Below are positions 21,884-33,843 of a DNA stretch of 64,000 bases, piece by piece. The translations under genes were made by a program, and so were the position numbers. The number at the start of each line of letters is the position of its first letter. Position 1 is the stretch's first letter. This DNA is from Spirodela intermedia (lineage: Eukaryota > Streptophyta > Magnoliopsida > Alismatales > Araceae). A model generated the notes under the pieces. That model was not told the origin of the DNA. It saw nothing but the letters and a program-made list of their open reading frames with translations, and made no database searches. The DNA lies in assembly GCA_902729315.2 (NCBI GenBank), contig LR746269.1, positions 7,538,231 through 7,602,230 of the forward strand, read 5' to 3'.

Positions 21884-24800
21884 TTAACGCTTTCGTTCTC
21901 GAGTGGGTTCTGAGAGAATTTCCTCAGAAGGGATCTCAAGGGTGGCTCCGGCATGTTCTTTGCTGGGCTTCACCTCTGCCAGGTGAAGAGAGAGATACGT
22001 AGTTACTATGGCAGGTGAACTACTGTAGCAGTTAGCTTGAATCTATGGAATTTGGTCAAGAGAAACAGATAAACATTAAAGAACCCATAAAATGTCTGCC
22101 ATCATGAAGATACATACAACGAATCACGAGGCTAAAAACTGAAAAATTATGTCCTATTTTCAAACGATTTAATAAAAAGACAACTAGCATCTTCTATAGT
22201 TGTTGTGTAAGTGAATCATTCATTTTGGGTCTGTATTTAGTTAACAGGTTGGGCTGGTTAGGCAGATTACACGGTTAATTTGTCTGAAATCTGAGCATTC
22301 ACAGTAAGTCCTTACTGTCAATGATAGAGAATTTACTTCCCTGACTTCAGCTTTCAAGTAGAAACTAAACAGCAAAGAGTAAACCCTGTTAATCCCAAAC
22401 CTTCTTAGAGTATTTTCTCGAGATTACCACCAGAGCTCTGGCTTCGAGTTATGGACTCAATTTGACATTACGAAGGTAAATGGGTTGATCACAGGGTCCA
22501 AGAAGCAGTACAGCAACAAGATTCATCTAGATGTCCCATGAACCCCCCTACTCTTTTCATTCACATGAACATATTCTTACAGAGTCAGCACATTTTTCTT
22601 TTATGAAAATAGGCGTGCATGGTGAAGAAGATGAAAGAAACTTGAAGGTGGAAGCTGATGATCCTTTCCCCTCTCTTGCTTTTCTTGAACTCTTCCATTC
22701 TTGTATTTCTCTCAAGCTAATTCAAACTATGATGACCTATTGATGACGGTGAAATGTCAAAATAACCTACACATGATGTCGGTGAGGTTCAATATAGATT
22801 TGACACGACTGATCTCATTCCACATTAATACTATGATGTGCCTCCTGATTGAATCAAATATTACCACAACTCATAAGGCAATTGGTTGAAGGAAAAAATG
22901 AAGTGATGCAAAGAAATTGTTAAAAAAAAAAAAAGTACACATAAAAACATAAAGAGCTGAAAACAAAACCAGCTGAAACAATCACAAACTATAAAATATT
23001 TATAGAGTGAAAAAGGGAAGTCGTCAGTGATAGGCATTATTCTGGGTGAATGGGAAAACGTCATGGTCAGAGCAAATAGAAAAACTGACAAGGTATACGA
23101 TGCAGATCCACACCAGTTTTTTGCAATCAATCATATGGTTCATAGTGTAAGAAAAATAGGGCCATTTAGATAAATTGACAGGTGTCACCGAAAGAGTTCA
23201 AAGCATTGATAAGGAAAAAAAACCAGTAATAATAGATACAGTAGAGTAAATCTCAACACATTTCTCAATTGTTTAAACCTACTAGTGGGCATTTTTGTTT
23301 GTACATTAGTGCAACAAATAATGTTACTACAATTGTTTTAACAGTTAAAAATCTCGAAATAAAACTGGTATTTTCAATGTGGAAAACACAACCAGTTATG
23401 GTATAGCAGTCTGATGCAATTCCTTTTATGGCGGATGATCCCTTTAAAGCCTACAAATGGTTATACTACTAATATATGTAATCAATAAGACCGTGTTATG
23501 GCATTCTTTATGTTTCTAAGGCTTGGTTTTTAAGTGGAATGTACCACCTCTTCTTCGTCATTTCTGAGAGTTGGCTGCGAATATATCATCTGAACATCTT
23601 TATCCCACCACCATTGTCACCTCTATCCAAGCATTTCAGGGCCAGGTTAAGACTCGATAGTCCAAAGGAATAACGATTTTTTCCCACCACCATAACGATT
23701 AAATTTTACATGTTGGTTATTGAGGAGAAGACCGTTAGAAATAATGTGACAAATTCCTATTAACAGCTAGTTAGTAGGGGGAAATAAGTAATGAATAAGC
23801 TATACAAAAATTATTCAGCTAATGGGAAAGTTCAATGGCTGCACAGAGTGTCATCCGCAATATTGGGACGACCTGAAGGACAAGAGTGCTAAGGCATAGA
23901 TAAGGGAAGAGGACAAGTGTAGGAAAGTGATAAAAGTGATGAGGGACTTTCAAAGCACCATAGGTAACTGAAGATGGCAGGACTGCAGGTTAATTCATGT
24001 TGTCTCATAATGAGACCTTGTCACTGACCTGAAATCCAATCCATCCATAAAAATAGGAAAAATGAATCCCAGACTGTGGGCATTTGCCAACTGTGGCTCA
24101 CAAAACCTAGGCTTAATGAGTTACAAATTCATTCCTTCAAGCTAGAACAAACCATGTAACATGAAATATGATACATGGGTAATCCTCTTAATGAAGCTCG
24201 GGTACTATCTATTGATGTGAACTAGTCCTCATCTTCAAATGGGTATTTACACATTACTAACTACAGAAGCATTTACGTATTTTGAACAGAGGGCAACATC
24301 TTTTATTTCTCACCGGAAGAGAAAGAATCCAATAGTCAGAACACTGAAAAGAAATTCTGCTTGGGTACTTTACGAGAAAGAATCCCAAGGAAGAACTTTT
24401 GACGTACTATGTTGACACTGTTCTTCTGATCCTATCACCAGCATACAAAAACCAATAATCTATTGGTTTCTGATGCTTACCATGCATAAAAAAAACCCAT
24501 CGAAATTTTCGAAACAAGCTGTTAGGCCCAAAATACCCAGTGTGAAAAGTTCGTCGGATCTTTTAAAGAACTTATCCTCAATTGATCACATCACATAGAC
24601 TTCAACACTTCAGTTATCATAACATGTTTGTAGATGCAAAGTCGAGCCAAATGATGATTACTAGCAAGACGGATTTGTCCTAGTGCAAAAGATGCAGGTA
24701 GAGGAGGAATTGAAACGAACCGAAACCACCGCGAGAGTTGAGCTTGGCCTGAACGATCATGGTCGAAATGAACTGAGCCGCCTCCCGGGCCTCGTCCACC

Positions 24801-24985
24801 AGCCTCCGGAGCTCAGCCTCAGATGACACTTCACGGTTCTCCTCAAACTTCTTGCGCACCTCCATGGCTGACTGGGTAAGCATCAGTGTATCCTCGGCAA
24901 ATGTCTTCCTCGTCGCCCGCAGCAGAGTCCTGTATGCGCTCAGGACCTCCCGGGCAGCACCGCCGCCAACGCTGCCTACCACCAT
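21884..24985 (-). CDS. MZM1: Mitochondrial zinc maintenance protein 1-like LYR protein
   Basis: LYR-family mitochondrial matrix protein; the yeast and plant MZM1 group acts in Rieske Fe-S protein maturation and complex III assembly. Exon 1 (24985-24721) codes for [13 protein letters not shown], then the LYR-type helix [19 protein letters not shown], and [11 protein letters not shown] and [20 protein letters not shown]. Exon 2 (21975-21884) adds [20 protein letters not shown] and a short tail ending ERKR, TAA. The phase-1 join restores a Glu. The product is 118 aa. The ATG at 24985 is chosen because no ATG lies upstream in frame; the glycine-rich start is longer than in Arabidopsis, and the last 10 or so residues differ from the usual RK-ending tail. 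The intron is 2.7 kb. A second, decayed copy of exon 2 lies upstream of the gene at about 27700-27790. Confidence 0.9.
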
Positions 24986-25429
24986 GATGCCTCCCCCACC
25001 TGAAACCAACCTCGGACTCTCCTACCTTCCTTGATCTACCGAGTGAAGCCCATTAACGTGGGCCAAAAGCCTGTTAACTCTTGGCAATTAAAAAAATCAT
25101 TTTTGGAACTAAAAACAACCCCTCTCCTCTCCCTCTCTCCCTTTCTCCTTCTTCCTACCCTCATTGATTTACCCAATGAAGCCCACTAACATGTGGGCCA
25201 AAAGCTTATTAACTCTTGGTGGGGGAATCCAACTCAGATTGAAGATCATAGTAACTTTTCCAAATTCCCCTTCAAACACAAATAGCTCAAAAAACCTTAG
25301 TGGACAGAACAAGCGGGGTTGTGAAGCCCAATAAGGTTGCGAGAACCTGCCATCGGACCCATAACCCATTAACATTTATGTATGAGCCCACCTCCAATTT
25401 CATAGCCCAATAATCTTTGCGGGGAGTGG
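24986..25429 (-). promoter_or_regulatory. MZM1 5' region
   Basis: A sequence ending GGTTGGTTTCAG/GTGG about 18 bases before the ATG is a plausible splice acceptor for a leader exon lying further upstream. The rest has no recognisable gene; it includes a purine-rich run on the minus strand (about 25120-25160). Confidence 0.45.
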
Positions 25430-27269
25430 CATGATCAATTGAATCTAACCGCATTAAGCCGATTCAGCGTTTAAATGCGAGAAACAGATTTATAACATGC
25501 TGGAGAGGCTTCATGACATTCAAATCACGCAGAAAAAACAAATTAATTCCAGAATAATGCCAGTCACGAAGGTTAGGTAAGCCTACGCTCAGGATTGCCT
25601 AAATGTAGCACATGGACTTGTTGTTAAATACCCAGTGACAGGTTGTTAAATAATGAGAAAAAACGTTCGCGGAAATTGAGGAAGAGAGATAGGAGACCAT
25701 GCAATTTGGAGCGTGGGTGAGGCCATCAACAACTATCCTGAAGGATCCATACAAGAGTGAGCCTTCAGCTGAAATACCCATCGGCTGGACCGAATATCAT
25801 CACAGCCTGAGCTCTATCCTAGAAAAGAATTGAGAAACTGATCTGCCAATGAGAAAGAACCATACGACTAGAACGAAACTAAATAAAGCAGCTCAGATCC
25901 AATAACTGAGATCAGATTTTGTGTCTGGTTTCACTAAATAATTTAGGACGCAACTTCTAGACCTTTTCGTCCCTCTTTCACTTATTCGATTTCTTTCCTA
26001 GTCCAAGTGATTAGGACGTAACCCTGACGAGATCGACAAGTTCCTCTTGGTGTGTCAGCAAAACATCATTAAGAAACAGGCATTCGACGGAAATAACTAG
26101 AGAAATCTAGAGCAACGAACATAAATGAATCCATTGGTTATCTCAATTGTAGAATATGACATCAGGGCACATATACAGTTTCCAACAGAAGGAAACGACT
26201 GCACGGACAACATCACAACTCAGATATTATCCAGAAGAACAACGAACAGCTTTCAGTAAGCCCAAATCCCAGGCCTAAGTCCTTGAGCCTGGGGAGAAAA
26301 TTGAGAAAGAGAGGGAGAAAGAAAGAGAGGTAAACCTTCCGAGATTGTCTGGCGTTCCAGACAGGACGCAGGCGGCGAGACGACACAGAAATGTGGGAGG
26401 AGTGGTCACTTAGGGTTTCTATCGTTTAAGCAGGAGAGACATGGCCGCCTCGCAACGCTTCGGGACTCCTGGCGACCAGCGTCAGCTGTCACGATGCGAG
26501 TTCCCTCTGTACCTCTGCTTGCCACAACTGTGCATATAGGCTAATAATTTTGTAATTTTTTTATTAGTTCTATTTATCCTTATCCTTATTCTAGTTAAAA
26601 TCAACTTGGAGCAATCTCAAAAAGCTGTTAAATAAATAAATAAATAAATTATAGAATATATATAATTACATAGTATCATAAAATAATGTTATTGGTAAAA
26701 TAAAAAATGAGGATCTTCAACACAAAGAAGTCAAATAAGAGACAATATATTAGGTTATGAATGATCACATACTATAATTAATTATGATGAATTTACTATT
26801 TATTAAAAAAATATGGATTCATAGATGTCATGAACAGATTAAATGTCATTCCAACTAGGTAGAAAGTGGAAAAAAATGTGAAGAATTTTTCCCAATTAAA
26901 TACCTAAGGCAAATGATTTAGAGGTCATAAGTTATTGGGTACCTTTAATTGTGGTAGAAATCCTATTTATGAAATTTTTATTTATTTTCCACAACACCGT
27001 GAGAATCATGAAAATTTTTAGGCACCTTTTCTAAGCCACATTTGACTAGATTTTCTTTTGAGTAAAAGTACAATAAATAAAGATGCTTAGTTGAACAATA
27101 ATTCTATCCAATTACATGGTCAATCATTAGGGTTTGATGGTTATGGAGATCTAGATATTTGAGTTATTATTCTGCTAGAGGAAATCATTGTGAAACCCAT
27201 GTTAGGAAAGCTTGTTAGTTCTACGCTTTTATGAACACAAGATATTTTATGATCTTGCTCTTATGGACC

Positions 27270-27307
<38 letters not shown>

Positions 27308-27838
27308 ATTACTCCAAGTGTTTGAGCCCAAAAAGAAAATTGGGGTAGAATCTTGGCTTTTGAGGCCCATAAAAGGAAAGGATGAAGGTGTGAGATAAAG
27401 ATTGGATGGTGTTTGTCCTCTAGAGACATGATTTATTCTTCAAAACACCCAAAGACCATTCATGGTGAATAATTATGTAGAGCCACTTGAAATTATATCT
27501 TTTGCTACCTAAAAATTGGTCAAAATTAAAATCAAGAAGCTTCTAATGCTTTATGAGAGCTTCCTTGGCATCACATCAGCAGAGCCTCTGATTGTTGAAA
27601 GATAAATAGCTTTCATTAGCCTCAACAGCCTTATGTGGATGCACATATAAAATATCTACATACATACTTAGAAGATATATCATGCAGGCACATCAAATGA
27701 TGCTTTAACACTTCTATTCTCTAGTGGGTTTTGAGTGAATTTTCTCATAAGGGACCTTAAGAGTGGCTCCAGTGTATTCTTTGTTTGGCTTCACTATTGT
27801 TAGGTGAAGGTAGAAGTGAGGTTATCATGGATGATAAT
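25430..27838. repeat. Segmental duplication, copy B
   Basis: Same-orientation copy of 19597-22018. The left half (about 25430-26590) is nearly identical to copy A apart from one ~45-bp gap. It keeps the RPL24 leader exon (about 26440-26336), its donor (26335) and the telo box (26418-26410). The right half (26600-27838) is much more diverged, with many C-to-T or G-to-A type changes, and carries a decayed copy of MZM1 exon 2 (VKPNKEYTGATLK on the minus strand near 27790-27750). There is no second RPL24 coding sequence. Confidence 0.9.
27272..27304 (+). repeat. (GA)n microsatellite in copy B
   Basis: GA run of about 33 bases, the counterpart of 21389-21422. Confidence 0.95.
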
Positions 27839-28198
27839 TTTTTTTGACAAGTGTGGGTACATTTTGATGAATGAGGTTATAATTGTTAGTCCCTAAATGA
27901 TTGGATAAATCTAAAAAAGGGGAGAGTGAAGTAATTCTTATTTTTCATTTGATTAAGTACATTAAACTTTTGATTTTTTGTATATTAATATTTAAGTTAC
28001 ATTAATAAACTATTATGCACATATGAAGTAAATTAAGAAGTATTTATGTACTCTAAATTTTATAGTGGTTCGGTCAAACTCTTAGTCTAAAATAATCCAC
28101 CATTCTACCTAATTTTACTTTGTCATCAAAGGAAAAGTCACAAAGTTGGAGGTGAGTGGTATAAGCAGACTCCCACATGGCCTATATGGTGGGTAGAT
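27839..28198. other. AT-rich junction between duplication and retroelement
   Basis: No gene. A stretch near 28065-28110 (TAGTGGTTCGGTCAAACTC) looks like part of a copia-type LTR, but no partner or boundaries are visible. Confidence 0.35.
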
Positions 28199-31054
28199 CC
28201 CCCCCACTTGATCAAGACTTATGGGCTAGATGGGCTATCTCGAATGACCCTAACTTTACTAGCCTCTATGGCCCTCATGAGATCCTCATGCAGTTGGAGT
28301 TGACAAATGGGGCTTGGGGTAAATGATACTTCTACCTTTTTTAGTTGGGACATGTGGAAAACTAGGTGAAGGTTGGTAGTTGCGGGTAGCTTGAGCTTGT
28401 AAGTCATCGGCCCAATACATTCCAAAATCTTGAATGGGTCAAAGTAGAGGGTGGCCAACTTCTCATAGGGTCTTCACGTTGGGGATTTATGACAGTAGGG
28501 ACACAATCAAAGGAAAACAAAGTTACATGATTGGAACTTGATGCCTTTGTGCTGCTGGTCAGCTTGGGCCTTCATCTAAGCATGGGCTTGACTTAGATGT
28601 TGCTTGAGTTGATTGAGTGTATGATCATGTTCCTACAAAAGACAATCAATCCCATTAATTTTTCATGAGTGGAAAACATATTAGAGAAGTATTGGAGGAT
28701 TGGAACTATAGACCATTTAGAAGGGAGAGAGTTCTATCAAGAAGTTATAATCGGTGCTGAACAAAAACTCTACCCACAAGAGTTAACTTCTCCACTATGA
28801 GTCAATCACTTGCAAAATAATGTAGATAAATCTCGAGACTATGATTGACTACCGTTAACTATCTATCTATCTGTGGGTGGTAAGAGATTGTTTGATGAAT
28901 AATCATTTCATGAAGCTTGAAGAACCATTGTTAGAAGAGAGTCATGAAGATTATGTCTTTGTTAGTGAAAATTAACTCTAGAAATTTATTGATTCTTACT
29001 ATGTCTTGAATAAAAACTAGATGATGTCCTTGGTAGTGAAGGGATGTTGTAGAAAAAAAAAGTGAGCATATTTGTTCTAAAGATCTATGATAATGAGGAT
29101 CTCATTATATATGTGAGAAACAAGTAGGTCTTTGATGAAATCCACTATAATATTGACCAATACGTATTTTGAGATTGATAGAGGCTAGAGGAGACCACAT
29201 GGTGATAAACATTCCACCTTATTTTTCGAATAGATTAGGCAACTACTCATGAAGCTTCATATACAGTTCTTCATTCCTCTATAATTTACATTTTTTAGAA
29301 TTTGATGATAAGTTCATTGAAACCCTGAAGAACTAATTGTCATAGAGTAGTCAAATTCTTACAATCACATTATAATGAAGGCTAAGCTATAAAATATAAT
29401 GAGCCACCCTTTATGGAATAAAGTCCCTTACTATAGTGCATACTAAGGATAATCATTAGGACGTAGTGATATTCTATTAAAAATGTCGGTCAATTGTAGG
29501 CCAACCTTATTTTATTTAGTGATATTTTAAAAATCCAAGAGTTCTGGTTGTGATAACTCAATTACTTTCAAGAGAGTGAGTTCTGGAGCTTGAGATAGAG
29601 CATTGACAGCCTTGTCCTTGATGTCTACTTTGAAGTAAATCTCAAAACCAAATATGATTATCTTTGAGAGCCACTTATAGTAGTCTAGGTGAATTTGCCT
29701 TTGTTCCATTAAGAATTTCAAACTTCTTTGATTAGTAAAGATGACAAACCTCTAACTTAGTAAATAATATTTCTATTTCAAAATTATCAAGATGATTGCT
29801 AATAGCTCTTATTTGTAGATGATCTTCAACTTGTTGATTGTCATCAATATTGTGGTAAAGTAGGTGATTACTCTTTATTGCTGCATTAAAATAGTTCCAA
29901 CCCCTCGACTAGAGGTGTCGGCTTCAAGTTAAAAATTTTATGAAAAATTCAAAAGGGTCAATATTGATGTTGTTGTGACAACAATTTTGCATGTTTGGAG
30001 GGTTGCATCCACTTTCAACCTCCAATTGAAGGCTTCTTCCTTCAATCATTGAGTGAGTGCCCACACCTTTGTCTCATAGCTAGTGATAAATTGTCGATAG
30101 TAGTCTATTAATAAGAAAAATCCTTAGAGCTCTCAAATATTTGCTAGAATTGGCCATCTTGTGACCACCTCTACCTTTGCTTGGTTGACTATGCCTCCCT
30201 CCTTGGAGATCTCATGGCCCAAATATACAATTTTGGACAAGTTGAATGAGAACTTTCATGAATTAGTATGAAGTTGATGCTCATTGAAGACAATGAATAC
30301 TCAAACTAAGAATATTGATCTTCATGTTCTTCATCTATCTAGGTATAGATTAATATGTTATTGAAGAAAATAAGAATATTTTTTAAAAAACAATGACCAA
30401 ATAACTTGTTCATCAAGGATTAGAAGGTGGCCAAGGTGTTGAAGAGCTTGAAAGGTACCACCTTCAACTTGAAGTGACCCTCATATGTTTGGAACATTGA
30501 CTTGAATATGATGATAATCAGATTATAAAATTAATTTGGAGAAGTTTTGGGTTGGTGTATAACAATTGAAATCGAAAACCAATTGAGAATCATGGCTCTA
30601 TTGAGTGTCTTGTAATCTACATAGAAATGTCATGATCCATTCTTATTGTGGATGAGTAGGGTTAAGCTTGAGAATGGGTTTTGAGAGTATTGAATTATGT
30701 CAACTTTGAGCATTTCTTTGGTCACCTTCTTGATCTTGGCTTTCTTGAAATGTAGGTATTGGAAGGGTTAACTTTTGACCAACTATGTTTCAATAGACAT
30801 AATAATTATGTGGTCCACGTCTTACTTTAGTGCAAAGCCTAGCAAGTAGGTGAAGGGCCTCGGAAATAAGGTCTTCATTTTCTATTATAAGTGATAAGGA
30901 ATGTTGAAAATTTATTATTATATCAGTTGATATAATTTGTAAAGAGAATCTCCTTGCTTGATGCCTATGGTCAACAATTTGAGAGTATGAGCTGCCATTA
31001 CCTTAAGTGGTTCAACAAGAAGGTTTATAATTCCCACTCTAGTTTTAAAGATCA

Positions 31055-31865
31055 ACATTTAGCATTTAAAATATATCTTAAATCTATTTACATTCAATAG
31101 TAAGATTAATAGATCTTCATAGATAGTTAATGCATGTAGGTTGATGAGATTCCTCGACATATCCTAAACTCATCTATATTCAGCAGTAGGACTAGTAGAT
31201 CATTATAGATAGTTAATGTATATAGGTTGATAAAACTCCTCGACATATCTTAAATCCATCTACATTCAATAGTAGATTAGTAGATCTTTATAGATAATTA
31301 GTATCTATAGGTTGATGAAACTCCCCGACATATCTTAAACCCATCTACATTCAGTAGTAGAACTAATAGATTTTTATAGATAGTAAGTGTCTATAGGTTG
31401 ATAAACTCTTTGACATATATTAAATCCATCCACATTCGAAAATAGAACTAATAGATCTTCATATATAGTTAATATCTATAGGTTGATAGGACTCCTTGAC
31501 ATATCTTAAATTCATCTACATTTAACATTAGTACTAATAGATCTTCATAGATAGTGTCTATAGGTTAATGAGACTTCTCGACATATTCTAAATTAATTTA
31601 CAATCATTAATAAGACTAATAGATCTTCATAGATAGTTGGTGTCTATAGGTTGATGAGACTTCTTGACATATCCTAAATTTATTTACATTCAATTATAAG
31701 ACTAATAGATCTTCATAGATACTTAGTGTCTATAGGTTGATAGGACTTATCGACATATCCTAAATTCATTTACATTCAATAATAAGACTAATATATTTTC
31801 ATAGATAGTAGTGTCCATAAGTTGACGTGACTCTTCGACATATCATAAACCCATCTACCTTCTCC
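31055..31865 (-). repeat. Minisatellite, ~86-bp unit, about 9.5 copies
   Basis: The phrase GGTTGAT recurs at 31139, 31225, 31310, 31396, 31481, 31563 (as GGTTAAT), 31649, 31735 and about 31820 (as AGTTGAC). The steps are 85-86 bases, with one of 82. Each unit carries CGACATAT, CATCTACATTCA, AATAGATCTTCATAGATAG and GTGTCTATAGGTTGAT-like blocks with many point differences. The period is not a multiple of three in most steps, so this is not a protein repeat. It lies between the protease and RT remnants of the retroelement. Confidence 0.93.
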
Positions 31866-33291
31866 CTGATCCTAATGGTCACTTAGTAAGATGTGATTGT
31901 GGAAATAATAAATTTTAGATGTTAGATTAACCTATACTTGATGAAATTGTGCATTGCTCCACTATCAATTAGAATAGTGACTAGTGTTTGGTGAATTTTT
32001 CCTTTGAACTTCAATACTTTGATGAGTAATTCCTCAAGTGAGGGGATGAATATTTCAAGATTGCTCAAGTCTTCTAAGCTGAAAGGTTCATTTACTTCTT
32101 CCTCTTAGAGTGTAGGATCTTTTGAAAGAAAGTCTAACTCATATGGGGAAAATAGAATTAGAAACTCTTTTTTACACATGCTATTAAGAAAATATGTCAT
32201 TATAGTAGAAATAGAGGCCATGGGTGAAGTGGGTTTGATTTTGACTACTGTGAGGTTGAGCCGGTTCTACCTATTTGGGGGCATTAGTTTTGCTCTACTG
32301 TTCATATTTGTAAGTGCTCATTGAGACATTCCGTCATCTCCTCAAGAAAGAGTTCTCAACTCCAATGCTCTTTGGCATCTTATCTCTAAAGTTTTTAGGT
32401 CGGAATTAGTAGTCTTGAGGAATTGAACCTAAAAAGTCACTCTCATCTTTATTAGGATATTGATCTTTAATTTCACTTGTTAGGCGATCCTCATGATTGT
32501 CTCTAGACTTTGAGGATTCAAAACCTTGACCTCTACTTAGATATCCTTTAGTCATCCTTTGAGGAAGGTGCTCTCCAAGATGAGTTATGGTAAATTTTGA
32601 ATTAAGCTTAAATACAATTCGAATTCTTCCATGAATTATGTCACCAAACCTTACTATTTGAACTTTAAAAACTACTAACATAACATGTTTGTGAGTTTGA
32701 AACTAAATCTTTCAAATAGATTGACCTTCATATCTTTTCAGCTATGGAATGACCTCTTGTCATATGCCCATTTGAAGTAGAAAATTACCCATCTATTGAG
32801 GTTGAGGCTGGCTATGGACAATTTCTCAAGAGATTGATAGTTTATATGAAGTAGATTTCAACTCTAAATACCTAGTTCTTGGGGTCAACCCTCATGAATA
32901 GTGGAATCTCCAACCATCATTTGTGTCACTATTATGTAGATTGTCACTAATAGTTACTTTTGGATCATGATACTTGAGGGTTGGAACTAAGAAGCCCTAG
33001 GGGTTCCTCACATCCTCCTTTGTTGTTGGAGTTAGAGTTGCCTTGGTCTTGATTATTTTCTTTGGGTACCCAGTCCATAAATGCTTTGGGCTGGTGTTTC
33101 TTTCTACTGGCTTGCAAGATGAAGAGTTCTATCTTTCAATGTAACCTTTCAATTGCTTGAGTTAACATACTGAGTTGTTGTTGGCTCTTGACTTGATCAG
33201 TGGTGGTATGTTGCTTGAACCCTTTGATATCTCATTCAATGAGATCTACCTTTGGCTCGATAGGTTTTGGGGCATCGAGGATCATTAGTCA

Positions 33292-33303
33292 CTATGATAC
33301 CAA
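33292..33303 (-). other. Primer binding site of the truncated element
   Basis: Minus strand TTGGTATCATAG, two bases after the LTR end. It resembles the initiator tRNA-Met primer site with a change near its end. Confidence 0.65.
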
Positions 33304-33305
33304 GC

Positions 33306-33843
33306 TGATAGGTACCTTATGTTGTGGAGGAAAGATGCAAGGGAGGTCAACAAAAATGGACAGTGAAAAATTGCTAGAATTTAAACTCAAACCCAAAATA
33401 TAATAATAGAGACCAACATAACACAATCAAGTGAGAGAGGTAGAGAATGAGAGAGAACAAGAGACAAGAGAGACCTAATGAAGTCTCTACTAGAGGGATA
33501 GGAAGCAGGAAGGTTAATTCAAGATACATGATCTCCAAGACTTTGTAGAGACTTCAGAATTCTTCTTTCCTTCTTCTTTGTAGCCAAGCATTCTTATGGA
33601 CAACTCCTATCCTTCATTTGACCAACCATTCTTGTCATGGTCATTGGTTCCTCTTTGGTCATCTCGACCATTCTTGATCTAATGATAACATATTAGTCCT
33701 TCTAACTATGTGATGCTAAGTAGGTCGGCTTGTCCTTTGTTTCTAAGTTGCTACTAGTGAACTGCCTAGACAAGACCCTTAGGCCTTGTCTTTGGTGTCA
33801 CCTCTCTTGGGTGTCATGGCTATCTCAAACTAGTGCCTCAACA
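33306..33843 (-). repeat. 5' LTR of the truncated element
   Basis: On the minus strand it begins TGTTGAGGCACTAG and ends CCTATCA, 538 bp, close in length and ends to the LTRs at 3954 and 9007. No matching 3' LTR is present. Confidence 0.75.

Larger units (their letters stand above)
19597..22018. repeat. Segmental duplication, copy A
   Basis: About 2.4 kb spanning part of RPL24 intron 1, the leader exon, the promoter and the MZM1 last exon. It aligns in the same orientation with 25430-27838. Boundaries: CATGATCAATTGAATC at the left in both copies, and the region after GGTGAAG near 21986 at the right. Copy A contains an extra tandem unit (about 92 bp, with its own GA run) that copy B lacks. 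Confidence 0.9.
28199..33843 (-). mobile_element. Truncated Ty3/gypsy LTR retrotransposon
   Basis: On the minus strand the element runs from a 5' LTR (33843-33306) through primer site, gag, protease, RT/RNase H and integrase, ending near 28200 without a 3' LTR. Recognisable pieces are: protease LIDSGAMHNFI (31975-31937); RT motif FFNNILIYT (30368-30342); RNase H-like KFLMEQRQIHLDYYKWLSK (29721-29527 region); and the integrase C-terminal end GPMTYKLKLPATTNLHLVFH with MSQLKK (28458-28219). Stops and frameshifts occur throughout. An 86-bp minisatellite interrupts pol just after the protease. The missing 3' LTR and the copia-like DNA beside it suggest a deletion or later insertion at that end. 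Confidence 0.85.

Noticed and set aside
31055-31865. CRISPR-like array of regular repeats
   Set aside because: The units are contiguous, diverged tandem repeats without unique spacers, inside a plant retrotransposon.
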